Below are positions 11,274 to 21,000 of a DNA stretch of 22,189 bases, one piece after another. The translations under genes were made by a program, and so were the position numbers. The notes under the pieces are model-generated. The model had not been told where the DNA came from. It did not search any database and saw only the letters and a list, made by a program, of their open reading frames with translations. The stretch is from positions 1 through 22,189 of the forward strand of contig JAQGAU010000984.1 in assembly GCA_034698045.1 (NCBI GenBank), written 5' to 3'. Source of the stretch: Paramacrobiotus richtersi (taxonomy: Eukaryota > Tardigrada > Eutardigrada > Parachela > Macrobiotidae). Every line of letters begins with the position of its first letter. The stretch's first letter is position 1.

Positions 11274-11297
11274 TACGGACATGATAGAGTGTCCGTA
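11274..11297. repeat. Short perfect hairpin beside the MITE-like element
   Basis: TACGGACA (11274-11281), an 8-base loop, then TGTCCGTA (11290-11297), its exact complement. It starts directly after the right-hand TAACAT of the neighbouring inverted-repeat element. Confidence 0.5.
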
Positions 11298-11845
11298 CAA
11301 TTTTTTGCTTCAGCGAGTGTCGCAATAATTCAACTACAAATTTTTGACTTTAAACTGATGCTGTAACCGAAGTTCAATAATTAAAAATAAACTGATTTAG
11401 CCAAGTTATAGAACATTCTTTTCTGCATATAGTGATGTCTGTTTGGGAGTTTAAAATTGTGACGTATTGATGCCGCACGCTCTGCCGGTGATCTAACCAA
11501 CCACTGGGAACTTGCCCTTAATCCGGTTTTTACCAAAGGACAATCTATTGACACTTCGTTGACCGAGTCAGAATGTAAGCTGGACTGAAATCGATCTGGC
11601 ACACTTGTACCCCATCGCACTTTGAATATTGAGTCTTCTGTGAGCAACGATTTGAAATGACTTGAATGAATCGCAATGAAAACCGAAAAAAGCACGCCCT
11701 CTTCAGAAAATCTTTACCAAACGAAATCGAATAAGCCACATTGGTTGAATACTATTTTCTTCGACTGCTATTACACACATGTGCCATTACACTACGCTTC
11801 CTTGAGTTTGGAATTTATGCTCGAACAGACCAGCGCGACATTCCC

Positions 11846-11906
11846 AACTTGTAAACTGTTAACTTGTACCTGTAAACTTGTAACTGTTCACCTGTGTGAA
11901 CTTGTA
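11846..11906 (+). repeat. Four copies of AACTTGTA in 61 bases
   Basis: The octamer occurs at 11846, 11861, 11875 and 11899 with intervening CTGTT/CCTGT words, suggesting a degenerate tandem repeat of about 15 bases. A clustered protein-binding site is possible but unsupported. Confidence 0.5.
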
Positions 11907-12772
11907 AATCCACGATCTAGGAAAGGGTTTCCAGCTTACGTTTCGCACCATATGGAACGGTATACGGGTAAAGCTCGCGATTCTTGAATAACTGCGAGAG
12001 CTATCCCGAGCAGTGATCTTTCTGGAAGGGTCAGGTATAACCAAATATTTCCAAGCTTTCCAGATAAAAACGTCCAACAAAATGTCAAATGGGCAACGAA
12101 ATTGTTACCGTTGTAACGCAGGTGCTTTTGTTGGAGAGGTCATGTGCAGCATAAACTAACGAACTACGCTTTAAGCGCAGCTGCGTTCCAACAGAAAGAT
12201 GGGATTTACAGTATTTATGGATGGTTTAGCCTTAGGTATTTGCGAGCAAACAAAAAACACAACGAAAGATAATGTACATGGAAAATAACAACAAAAGCAG
12301 GGAACAAAAGATCCCCTTGAGTATTGTACGCACTTTTTCCTGCATCACCAAAGAAAATACACGGACTAATTGCGTTCCGCTTGTATTTTTGCTGCTGGTT
12401 GTGGTTCTTATATTTTCAGCAAGCGTCATAACGGATAATCTCTTAAACAAAAAACTTTGAAAATAACCAACTTTCTTAAGCAACTGTTCTATGTTGCTCC
12501 AATTCGCGTATTACACAGGTATTATTGAAATTTACCTGTCTCAGGGTAAAGCCGCCGACTGATACGGTTAGCTTCGATAGCATTCATTAGCGTGTAACTT
12601 CGCTACATTTTATCCAAGTAAGATTTGCATAAAACAAAGGGTAGCAAAGTGCAGAGAAGATAAAGGTTCAGTTTCATTCAAATTAACCCTAATTTTCGGC
12701 GCCTTGAAAAACATCACGCGATGATCACCATTTGTCGGAGACGGAAGTAACATTCACAGCGAAGCCAGCAAC

Positions 12773-14477
12773 ATGTATCTTTCCACCGTCGTGACCCTTT
12801 TGGGCGCTTGTGTTGCTGTGACATTCGCTGCACCAACCGTACAGAATGGAAAGCCACCAATCGATCCAAACTGCATCGCTTCCGTGGTAGTTTCATCTGA
12901 TCCGGCAAAATGTTTCGATTCGGTGCCCGTACTGACCAAACCAGTGGACACTGTTGAGGAAGATCAAATCTTGTTCGAAGGGGACATTGCCGGTGTTTTG
13001 GCACCAGGAGACACAGTTGCTGATTTGGTAAGGTGATACGAATCGATTTTCATAAATACAAAACTCTATATTGGGTCAACTTGCCGAAGGGCAAGCGTAT
13101 TTTCTAAATATTATCGTAATGAAGAGATTGCGTTATATGTAATGCGTGTAAAGTACATAACGTGGATCGTGTATTAATATAAAGAAATAAATGGGTAAGT
13201 CGGAAAACTGCGTCAAAACACATATTCTGTATGTGTAGCATGAAAAGGCTTTTTGGGAAAGCCGGTTGTTCATATTGTTCTGTTGAAACCGTTCATTCGA
13301 GGTTGACAGGATCTGTATCAAGGTTCTCGCATGCACAATAACGTAGCTTGTTTTTTTTCAGGAAATGAAACTGTCGCAGCTGACTAAAGGCGGTGTACTG
13401 AGCAACAAGCGCTGGCCGGGAGCCTGGATGTACTACGAGATCTCATCCGCTTTCACCGCTGCGCAACGAGAAGTCATTCTCAGTGGAATGAAGGAGTTCG
13501 AAGCCAAGACCGACACGGTTCGTTTCTTCCCGAGAACGGCGGGCGTCACGGACTACATCAACATCTTGAAGGCTCCGAACGCCGATAAGTAAATCGATCA
13601 TTTGTCAACATATACAAAATGGTTGCATTGTGTTGGTGGATAAGATAAAATTGTTGATTTGATTGTAGTTGCTGGAGTATCATTGGCAAACAAGGCGGTG
13701 CGCAGACGTTATACTTGGGACAAAATTGTGTCTACTTTGGAACTGTTGTGCATGAGCTGATGCATGCCGTTGGATTCTGGCACGAACAAGCCAGAAATGA
13801 TCGGGATATGTATGTCGAAATCAACTGGAACAATATTGCCAAAGGTACCGCAACCAGGCTTATTTCAACCATCAGTTTAAATTTAACAACAATTATATAA
13901 AAATTCATACTACAGATAAAAACTATTGTTTATCGTTCAGCTTTTACGAAATTACGGTATCTCTACCTACAAGTTCGAAATTCTTTTCTCAGACCAGCAG
14001 TACAACTTCAACAAGTACGACTCCACTGCCATGGACATTTTCCAAACCGGCTACGACTTTGGCTCCATCATGCACTACCCCAGATACGCCTTTGCCATTA
14101 ACTCCAACACCTGGACCATCCGCCCCAAATCCCCATGGCAGAACTCGGAAATCGGTCAGACCCGGGGTCTGAGCGCCACCGACATCAGGGAGATCAACGG
14201 CATGTACAGACTGTGCGCCACCATGTGGACGGAACCCAACTACACGGGAACCAGTCAGGTGTTTGTCCGCGGACTGACCACCAATCTGCACGCCACCCTG
14301 CAGGACAAGTTCAGCTCGGCGAAGGTGACCTTTGGATGTACGCTGACGATCTATGATAATGTGAATTCGCAGGGGACCGCGACAACGCTGAAGCCGACCA
14401 AGGAAGGTTCGGTAAACTGGTCGTTCCAGGGGCAGACATGGGACAATGATACGCGATCGGTCAAGTGCACGTGCTAA
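12773..14477 (+). CDS. Secreted astacin-family zinc metalloprotease with C-terminal beta/gamma-crystallin-like domain (right copy)
   Basis: Exons 12773-13027, 13362-13588, 13669-13844 and 13993-14477 join in frame with GT-AG introns into 380 residues. Residues 1-20 are a signal peptide. The propeptide is longer than in the left copy and holds two extra cysteines (Cys34, Cys47) before the aspartate switch FEGD (68-71). The catalytic domain has HELMHAVGFWHE (His189, Glu190, His193, His199), RNDRD and the Met-turn SIMHY (244-248). The C-terminal module (294-380) contains WTEPNYTG and YDNVNSQG, two beta/gamma-crystallin Y/W-xxxx-(F/Y)-x-G turns. Each is followed by a D-x-x-S-type motif (QDKFSS, NDTRSV) like crystallin calcium sites, and the protein ends in CTC. 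Intron positions and phases equal those of the minus-strand copy at 1037-2522. The linker between protease and module is about 13 residues shorter. The substrate is unknown. Confidence 0.93.
14214..14477 (+). other. Beta/gamma-crystallin-like domain of the right astacin
   Basis: This segment encodes residues 294-380. Two repeats are visible, each beginning with a Cys and an aromatic turn (Trp298-xxxx-Tyr303-x-Gly305, then IYDNVNSQG). Each ends near a Ser motif (DKFSS; NDTRS). The same pattern, C...C...CxC, appears at 1037-1288 in the left copy. Bacterial metalloprotease inhibitors of family I36 share this fold, so inhibition in cis is one possibility; adhesion or stability is another. Confidence 0.7.
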
Positions 14478-15148
14478 CCGGGACATGAATGTTCAGAAAC
14501 GATCAAGACCGTGACGTTACTAAAACGCATCGCTTCGCTGGCAATGATTTTAGTACCTACGCTCGTGAATACTACCGCGGGTTGTTGGCATTACTGCCGT
14601 TGTCAGATACTCATGTTACACAATTGTTACCGACTACTGGACTCTCGAGCAATCAACAGTGCGAAGCGATCCGCCTGATTAAAGTCATGCGAAGAAGTTA
14701 CCTTTCGTCTGCGGCCTCGGATATAGTTCTAGTGCTGGAACCGAAAAGGCTGCTCTATACTCACGAGATGTATGTAGTATATTTTATTAGTATAGGTGGC
14801 GTATTTATTTCCCATTTCCGGGCAAAAAATGTTTACGTTTAATTTTAAAGCTTTGTTCAGTAGTTGCACCGCGTTTTCGGCAGATCACACTTGCCAAACA
14901 GCCATTACGATTTACTAGAATACCGTGACGTGCTTATGACGGCTATGACTTTTCGAGTAACCGAACAAACAGAGTGAATCCTCGTAATTTGATACACAAA
15001 CGTACAACTATCCGCTTTCGGTTCTCAATGTCGTACACAGAAAAACTAACGTTTTTGGCGAACCAAAACCAGGCGCCTGTACTATGCACAACTACTGTAC
15101 TGTCGTCAGTTGATTGGTACATATTGTGTAGTATGCTTTGCCCAATGG

Positions 15149-15157
15149 TATATAAAA
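15149..15157 (+). promoter_or_regulatory. TATA box preceded by CCAAT, with no recognised gene
   Basis: TATATAAAA follows CCCAATGG at 15141-15148. A start near 15180 is implied, but no ATG-led reading of known type follows, so this may drive a non-coding or unrecognised transcript or be fortuitous. Confidence 0.3.
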
Positions 15158-16061
15158 CAGCGGGTCGTTAAACCCCATCTTGTCTGAAATTGCCGTCGTT
15201 TGGTTACGCCGGCGGAATCTTGAGCTTCCCTCTACCGTACATCAGCACATCTAGTTTCGTACCCGGTTGTATACCACAGTTTTCTCACCTTTGTAACTTT
15301 TGTAACTTTTGTTGTCTTTTACAAAATGATTTGGCGCCCAGGATAGCGGGAGCTTTTTTGCAGGGCGCATGTGTACTTGCGTTCGGCGTGTGGCGCACGT
15401 TCCTACCGTTTACAGTGGACTCGGAAATCATTCCCCTTAACGTCTATAAGACTTGCTATGTTATTGGCGGTAGGTTGCTATAAATTGGTTTTGTTACTGA
15501 TTTTTCAACTGGCGGGACATGAGATGCCATACTAACTACAGTACACCCAGTAAATCATGTACTGTTAAAATGAGAAAATTCACTATGTTGCAGTTGCATT
15601 GTACATCTAACGAACGCGGTGACTTTGATGAATAATGTCGATAAAAACCAGTTTTCTGTGCGCGACCAGGACTGCACGAAGACATATATGTTTCCCGGGT
15701 GCTTAGTCGACAATTCGTACTTCGAAGTACCTGCGGCGGCATTCCTCACAAGCTACAAGCTTACCATTACCGGGAAATAAAAAGTGCATAGCAAATCGTA
15801 TCGAGCCACGAGCAAGAAAACAGTAGATTGACTACCGGTACGCCAGCCGCAGACTGCAGTACTTCATTATCTTCCGGCCCAGTATACTTACTGCGCGGCC
15901 TTCGCACCGTTTAGCATAATCCTCAGTCTGATTTCACATGTGGAATGTTTCCGAACGTTACAAACTGTGTGCACACTTTTATCCAAAGGGAGGAACGGTT
16001 TCCGGAAGGCCAGATTGCTCATATATCGAAGAATGGGCCGTGTCTTGTTTCTCCGTTTATG

Positions 16062-16079
16062 TACTCTACCGGTAGAGTA
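16062..16079. repeat. 18-base perfect palindrome
   Basis: TACTCTACCGGTAGAGTA is its own exact reverse complement, with no spacer. Complementarity stops at the next base on each side. It could bind a dimeric protein or be chance. Confidence 0.6.
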
Positions 16080-17968
16080 AATGAATGGCAGTGCAAGGCA
16101 TATACTGTACACTTGTTTGAAAGCACTTAATTGGATAATAGTACCACTCAAATGGAACCATCCCGAAATACGCATGCGCGCGAAGAGTATAAACAATCGC
16201 TGATAGAAAACCGTTCGTTTATCTTCAGGCCAGCGTGTTCGATTATGTGCCAGTGTATATTGAGCTATCGATCTAATAATAAAAAAGTTCGCAAGCTCGA
16301 TGTATATTGGGATAGAATCGGAAAGATATCATATTCTTGTGTGCATTTAGCCGTATTTCTCCTGAAGGGAGCCGGGGATGCGCTCAGCAAAGAATCGTGT
16401 GTCAGAATATTGCATTCTTAGGTTTTAAACTTCCTCTATGTCGGGTAAAAAAAACAGCTTCATGATGGCCGTAAGCGGCAGTGGAAACCGTAAGCAGTCC
16501 ACTAATATTTCTCGATACCAGACGTGTTGAAAAACACGATCCATTATTAAAAGTTCCCATAATACACAACGCGCTTCCAGTCTGCAGTTCAATGCTAACA
16601 CCCTAGTAAAGAAACGAAGACGCTCGCGGCTCTTCTTCAACAATGCGCAACTGACGCCCAAGATGGCGCAAATCCACAGCATCGTCGCCCCAAGTACCGA
16701 AAGTCTCGAAATCGCGAACACAGAGATCGTTTTCTTCAGCAACAAAAGACTGAGCTACTGCAAGCCAACAGGGTAGTGAAGTTGTTTTAGCGCTTGATAT
16801 GTACTGTAGTCGACTTTCAGTCCTGATATCAGTGATATGTACGTTGGCCGCCACGTGATCGATTCAAGTCATAAGGCTTACTGCACGAGAAATAAACACT
16901 ACAGGGCCTGCAGCGTCAGCAGGAAACGACGTATAGCTGATGTTTTTTTGCTGAAGCAGTCTGTCCGGAAGGCAGCGGGCTATTCAGAATCGCAAAAATT
17001 CCAACATATTTGTAACTTGTTTCCCATCAACTCGATCGCATCTGCTCGATGTTATAACAAACAATATAGCGAAGTTTTGAACGGAAAAATTTGCCTTCAA
17101 TGCGCGCTAAATGTATTTGCAGCGGCTAATGTTGTTTATTCGGCATACGCTCCGTCGGCATTACCAATTACCAAAGAAGAGCAATCGTAATCAGATGCTA
17201 ATCATAACTCACATCAGAGTCCAGTTTTGTCGCCCTCACGACTATCAAGATCATTTTATCGAAATGCGGCTTACTAGCGGTGCAGAATGTTATCAGCGCA
17301 TAAAATTATGGATTTTACTGTTGGTGGTGCGTGAAGTGACACATGGTGGCAGCACTGTACGTCTATGTTATGCAAAAATAATTGTTTCGCGGCCGTGTAT
17401 AGTCATACTTAAAAAACACATCCGGCTGCTGCCTTAGAATTTCTTGAGATTTGTACTCAGAATCGATTCAAAAAACACTACTCAGCTTGCTTGTTTTCGA
17501 ACGGTTTGATCGGGGGGTCCGATTCCGTTTTGCGTATTTTATTTGTACTTTTGTTTCGTACTCCGCTTTGGGTCAGAAGTTCGGTGATGGAGTTAAGTAC
17601 ATATTACTTTCATTTCGTCCTACTTCAGGTCAGCTGGGTCGGCAGACTTTTGTCAAACGTTTGATACAGGAGCAAAGCAAAACGTCTTTTCGAGGTACAG
17701 GCTATAGCTCGTCCGTTATGTCCTTCTTCAGGTCAACCTCGAACCTCTCACCCCGTAAGCCCTCGAACTCAGTAACAGCGACAAGGAGACACAACAAGGA
17801 GACCTCGAATGTTAAAGGAAAGTATGCTTGACAAGAAATAAGCAACTGTTAAGGTGACACTGAAGACCTCAACTGCATATACTGGTCGAATGTTGTAGTG
17901 ATGCCGAAAACTCCAAATTATTAGTACACAGTGCAGTTAGCTAAGAATGTCTAATAATTTTGAATATA

Positions 17969-17974
17969 AATAAA
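17969..17974 (+). terminator. Possible plus-strand poly(A) signal
   Basis: AATAAA followed by TG-rich sequence (GATGTAGTGATTGATGAATG). It would end a plus-strand transcript just before the convergent 3' end of the oxidase gene (stop at 18008). No gene is assigned to it. Confidence 0.25.
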
Positions 17975-18007
17975 AATAGATGTAGTGATTGATGAATGTC
18001 CTCTCCC

Positions 18008-21000
18008 TCACTTGGTATACACCAAGTCGTCCAAGTGGACCTTGGCGTACTGCTGGACCCGTTCCACTGTCATTGGAGTGTCTACAAAATATTCACATTC
18101 GGAAGTAATTCTGATGCACAAGAAGTTGTTTTGTTTCGAAATTAAGCAACCGTATTCTGGTTGGACATGCATACCTAAGCGGAACCATTCATCCGCTTGG
18201 CCCTTCTCCTTCAGCGCCGCCCCAATAGCCTGTCGCAGCGCAAACACCACCGATGAGGTCATGCATAAGGGCGGCTCACCCACAACTGAAGGATAAGAAG
18301 CCTAAATCAGTCCTTGATACCCGTACTATAAGTTCAGCGTTTACATTTGCTGCGTACGACCCCCACGGGGTTTGGCGCATCCTGTAGCAGGGCCACGCGG
18401 AAATCAACCGGGATGTCCTTGTTCGTTGGTGGCTTGTAGCGCCAGGTGCTCGGGCACAGGTTGGCTCCTGTCTTTTTGTCGTAGATGATCTCTTCGGAGG
18501 TGTAGTAGCCCACTCCCATCATGATCGATCCTTCGACCTGGCCCAGATCTACCAAAAAAGTGACCTTTATACATCTGTTCTCTTAGAAACAGTCATACAG
18601 AAAAAGCGGCCTTTACACATTGGTTCTTGGAAACAGTCAAACAGAAAAATTGACCTTCATACATCTGTTCTCTTAGGAACAGACAAGCGCAAAATGTCTA
18701 CACTTGAGCACTGAAACAGATTAAACATGTCGAGCGCCCAACTGACCGACATAAGGAGACATGGATTCGCCGCAGTCGTACAGGACATCCACCCGGTTCA
18801 GCTGGTACTCGCCGGTCAGGCTGTCCACTTCCACTTCGGTACACACTGCAACCATCTCTCGGGTAAACAAAGTATGGGTGTTTCTTGCCGTTTATACGCA
18901 CTGGCTCCGTAGGTGTGGTAAACGGCAGGAGTCCGCATCAGGCCGCTCGGTGAACATCTAAATCAAACGCTGCCGTTTGTTGCGCAGTACATAATGTAGA
19001 GAGGTCAGTCGGTTTACCGTGCGCGGGCCGAAAGGTCAATGTTTTGGAAAAAGCACATCTCCACCAGTTGCTGCCAGGGCGCCTGATCACCCAGTGCCGC
19101 ACGCACGGGCGCCATACGCTCCTTCAACTGCTTGCAACAATCGATCGCCGCCTACAATTCACGACCTCTCATTAATTAACTATTTTACAGCAAGATAGAG
19201 TGCCGCAGTACAGTACGCTTACCAAACAGCAAACTTCACTGGTGAAGCTGCCACCCGTGGGGCCACCATTGCCGCTGGTGAACGACTCCGTAGGGACGAT
19301 CTTGACCTTTTCCACGTCAATACCCAGCTCGTACGCCACGGTCTGTGCCACCTGCAACACACATTCACAAAGGGTTCAAAAACGAATTTTCTCCATCGAA
19401 CAATCCGCAGATGACCTTTGTATTGATTCCCTGCCCGATCTCGATCCCGCCGTGCGTCACGGACACCGAGCCGCCATCGTGGTAGATGACCACGTGGCAG
19501 CTGAGCATGGCAAAGGTATATCCGCACGGATAGCGCATCGGCACAATGTTCAGTCCTCGTTTGCGCCAGCGGTTCCCGGCGTTGAACTGTTCCACGGCCT
19601 GCAGCCGGTTCCAGTAGTCGGCGGACTGAATAAGCTGGTCGGTGATGACGTGGAGGTTGCAGTGCTCCAGTTTCTCATCTGCAATGTTGACGTCGCCGTC
19701 TTTGTAGAAGTTGAGCTGCTTGACGGCGATGGAGGGCTGCTTAAGGTAGTTTGCCACGTGCTCTAGCATGTACTCGATAAAGTAGAGACCCTCGGTACTG
19801 CCGGGACCGCGGGTCGCCGTGTTGGGTGGGAGGTTGGTGATGCAGTTGTACAGGGTGAACTTCCAGTTGGGTGACTTGTAAGCTAACAAGAAGCAGATAA
19901 GTCCGACAGCATACCGACAGTTATTCAAGAATTATCGAGAAACTAACTCAAAGGTCAAACTAGTCGTGTTCTACAAACTACATTCACTTCACGGGGTTTA
20001 AAACAAATTGCTAGTGATTATTTACCCGAGTCTCCAAACTCCTTCCAAGAGTTGGTGGGAGTGATCAGGGCCATGGCGCCCGCATTACAATAGACGTCAC
20101 ATACGACACTCAACAGTTTGCCGTTGTCGTCGAATCCCACGCTGTATTTGCCGTAATAGGAGAACCGCTTGCCAACGAATTTGGACTGCTCGAACAGCGA
20201 GGCATGGAACTTGACTGGTCTACGTAATCAACATGGTAGATTATAGGTCAATATATTTTCTGATGGGATACAGTAGGTACCGACCGTTTCAGAAGCCAGG
20301 CGGCCATCGAAGTGGCCGCCGCATAGTGCACATGCCGGATGGCTTTGGCGCCGAAGCCGCCTCCGTTACGTCGACATGTGACCTTGACACTAATCAAACG
20401 CAGCACGTTATGATTTTGTATTGCTATGGAACATAATCGGACAACCCAGCATCCGGTCGACAACAGGTGCACGGCAACAATTGCTTACCAGTTCTTGGAC
20501 AGTCCCAGTACTTGAGCAATCCCGGCCTGCTCCCAGTCGAGCCACTGTGTCCCGGACTCAACATCCACGCCGTCTTCCGTTGGAAAAGCAACGGCCGTCT
20601 ACAACGACGAATCGAAACATGCGTCGACAAATCTTGTTGACAAACAATTCTGTTTCCCGACACCGTATGTACCATGCTCTCCATGTGGAAATGCGCCTGG
20701 GTGCCGAGACCGATTTCCCCGGACACGGTATGCGGGGCGCTGCGCAGAGCGGCCTCGGCGTCGCCAATATCGACACGCGTGGGTTCGCCCATGAAGGACT
20801 TCTCACGGATGGCGTCCTCACACGTCAGGATAGGCGTTTTGATGTCGCTGTACTGGATCTTGACCAGGGCGGCAGCGGCCTCTGCCTGCTCCTTCGTTTC
20901 TGTCGTTGTAGTGCGAGAAAGGTCAGATGAGGATTAGACAGGACACAGCCAGACGGATGCGTAATGTACCTGCCACGACGAAAGCGGCCGGTTGTCCGGC

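Larger units (their letters stand above)
9529..12772. other. Intergenic region between the receptor and right astacin genes
   Basis: It contains the receptor 3' UTR and poly(A) signal (to about 10010), an orphan protein-like open stretch on the minus strand (10284-10511), a cluster of inverted repeats (11105-11297) and four copies of AACTTGTA (11846-11906). A segment near 10740-11030 is open on both strands but has no start or motif I trust. No clear TATA box precedes the right astacin; a CATAAAAC at 12629-12636 and a TTCAGTTT at 12667-12674 are weak candidates. Confidence 0.5.
14478..18007. other. Gene-poor region between the right astacin and the oxidase gene
   Basis: No convincing coding gene. 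Open frames of about 100-125 codons exist (for example 14489-14842, 16837-17190 and 17451-17831, plus strand), but none shows a family motif or a partner exon. An ATTAAA at 14678-14683 could be the astacin poly(A) signal. A TATA element (15149), an 18-base palindrome (16062) and a plus-strand AATAAA (17969) are listed separately. The right end should include the 3' UTR of the minus-strand oxidase; a possible signal for it is the reverse-strand AATAAA at 17538-17543. Confidence 0.5.

Noticed and set aside
13989-14486. 165-codon open frame antisense to the last astacin exon
   Set aside because: It mirrors a real coding exon; long antisense frames are expected from its codon use.
16425-16854. 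Two overlapping minus-strand frames suspected as a transposase remnant
   Set aside because: No catalytic motif or terminal repeats could be recognised; the resemblance was only compositional.
17451-17831. 126-codon plus-strand frame with repeated CTTCAGGTCA words and a Ser/Arg-rich end
   Set aside because: No ATG-led family match; the repeats are short and the stretch probably lies opposite the oxidase 3' UTR.
18858-18901. Alternative 44-base oxidase intron with a CCCGAG acceptor
   Set aside because: It would insert four residues into a conserved segment. The TTGCAG acceptor at 18846 gives YGAMCTEVEVD, matching the family without a gap.
19200-19766. 188-codon plus-strand open frame
   Set aside because: It is antisense to well-supported oxidase exons and crosses their introns; a shadow of the real gene.
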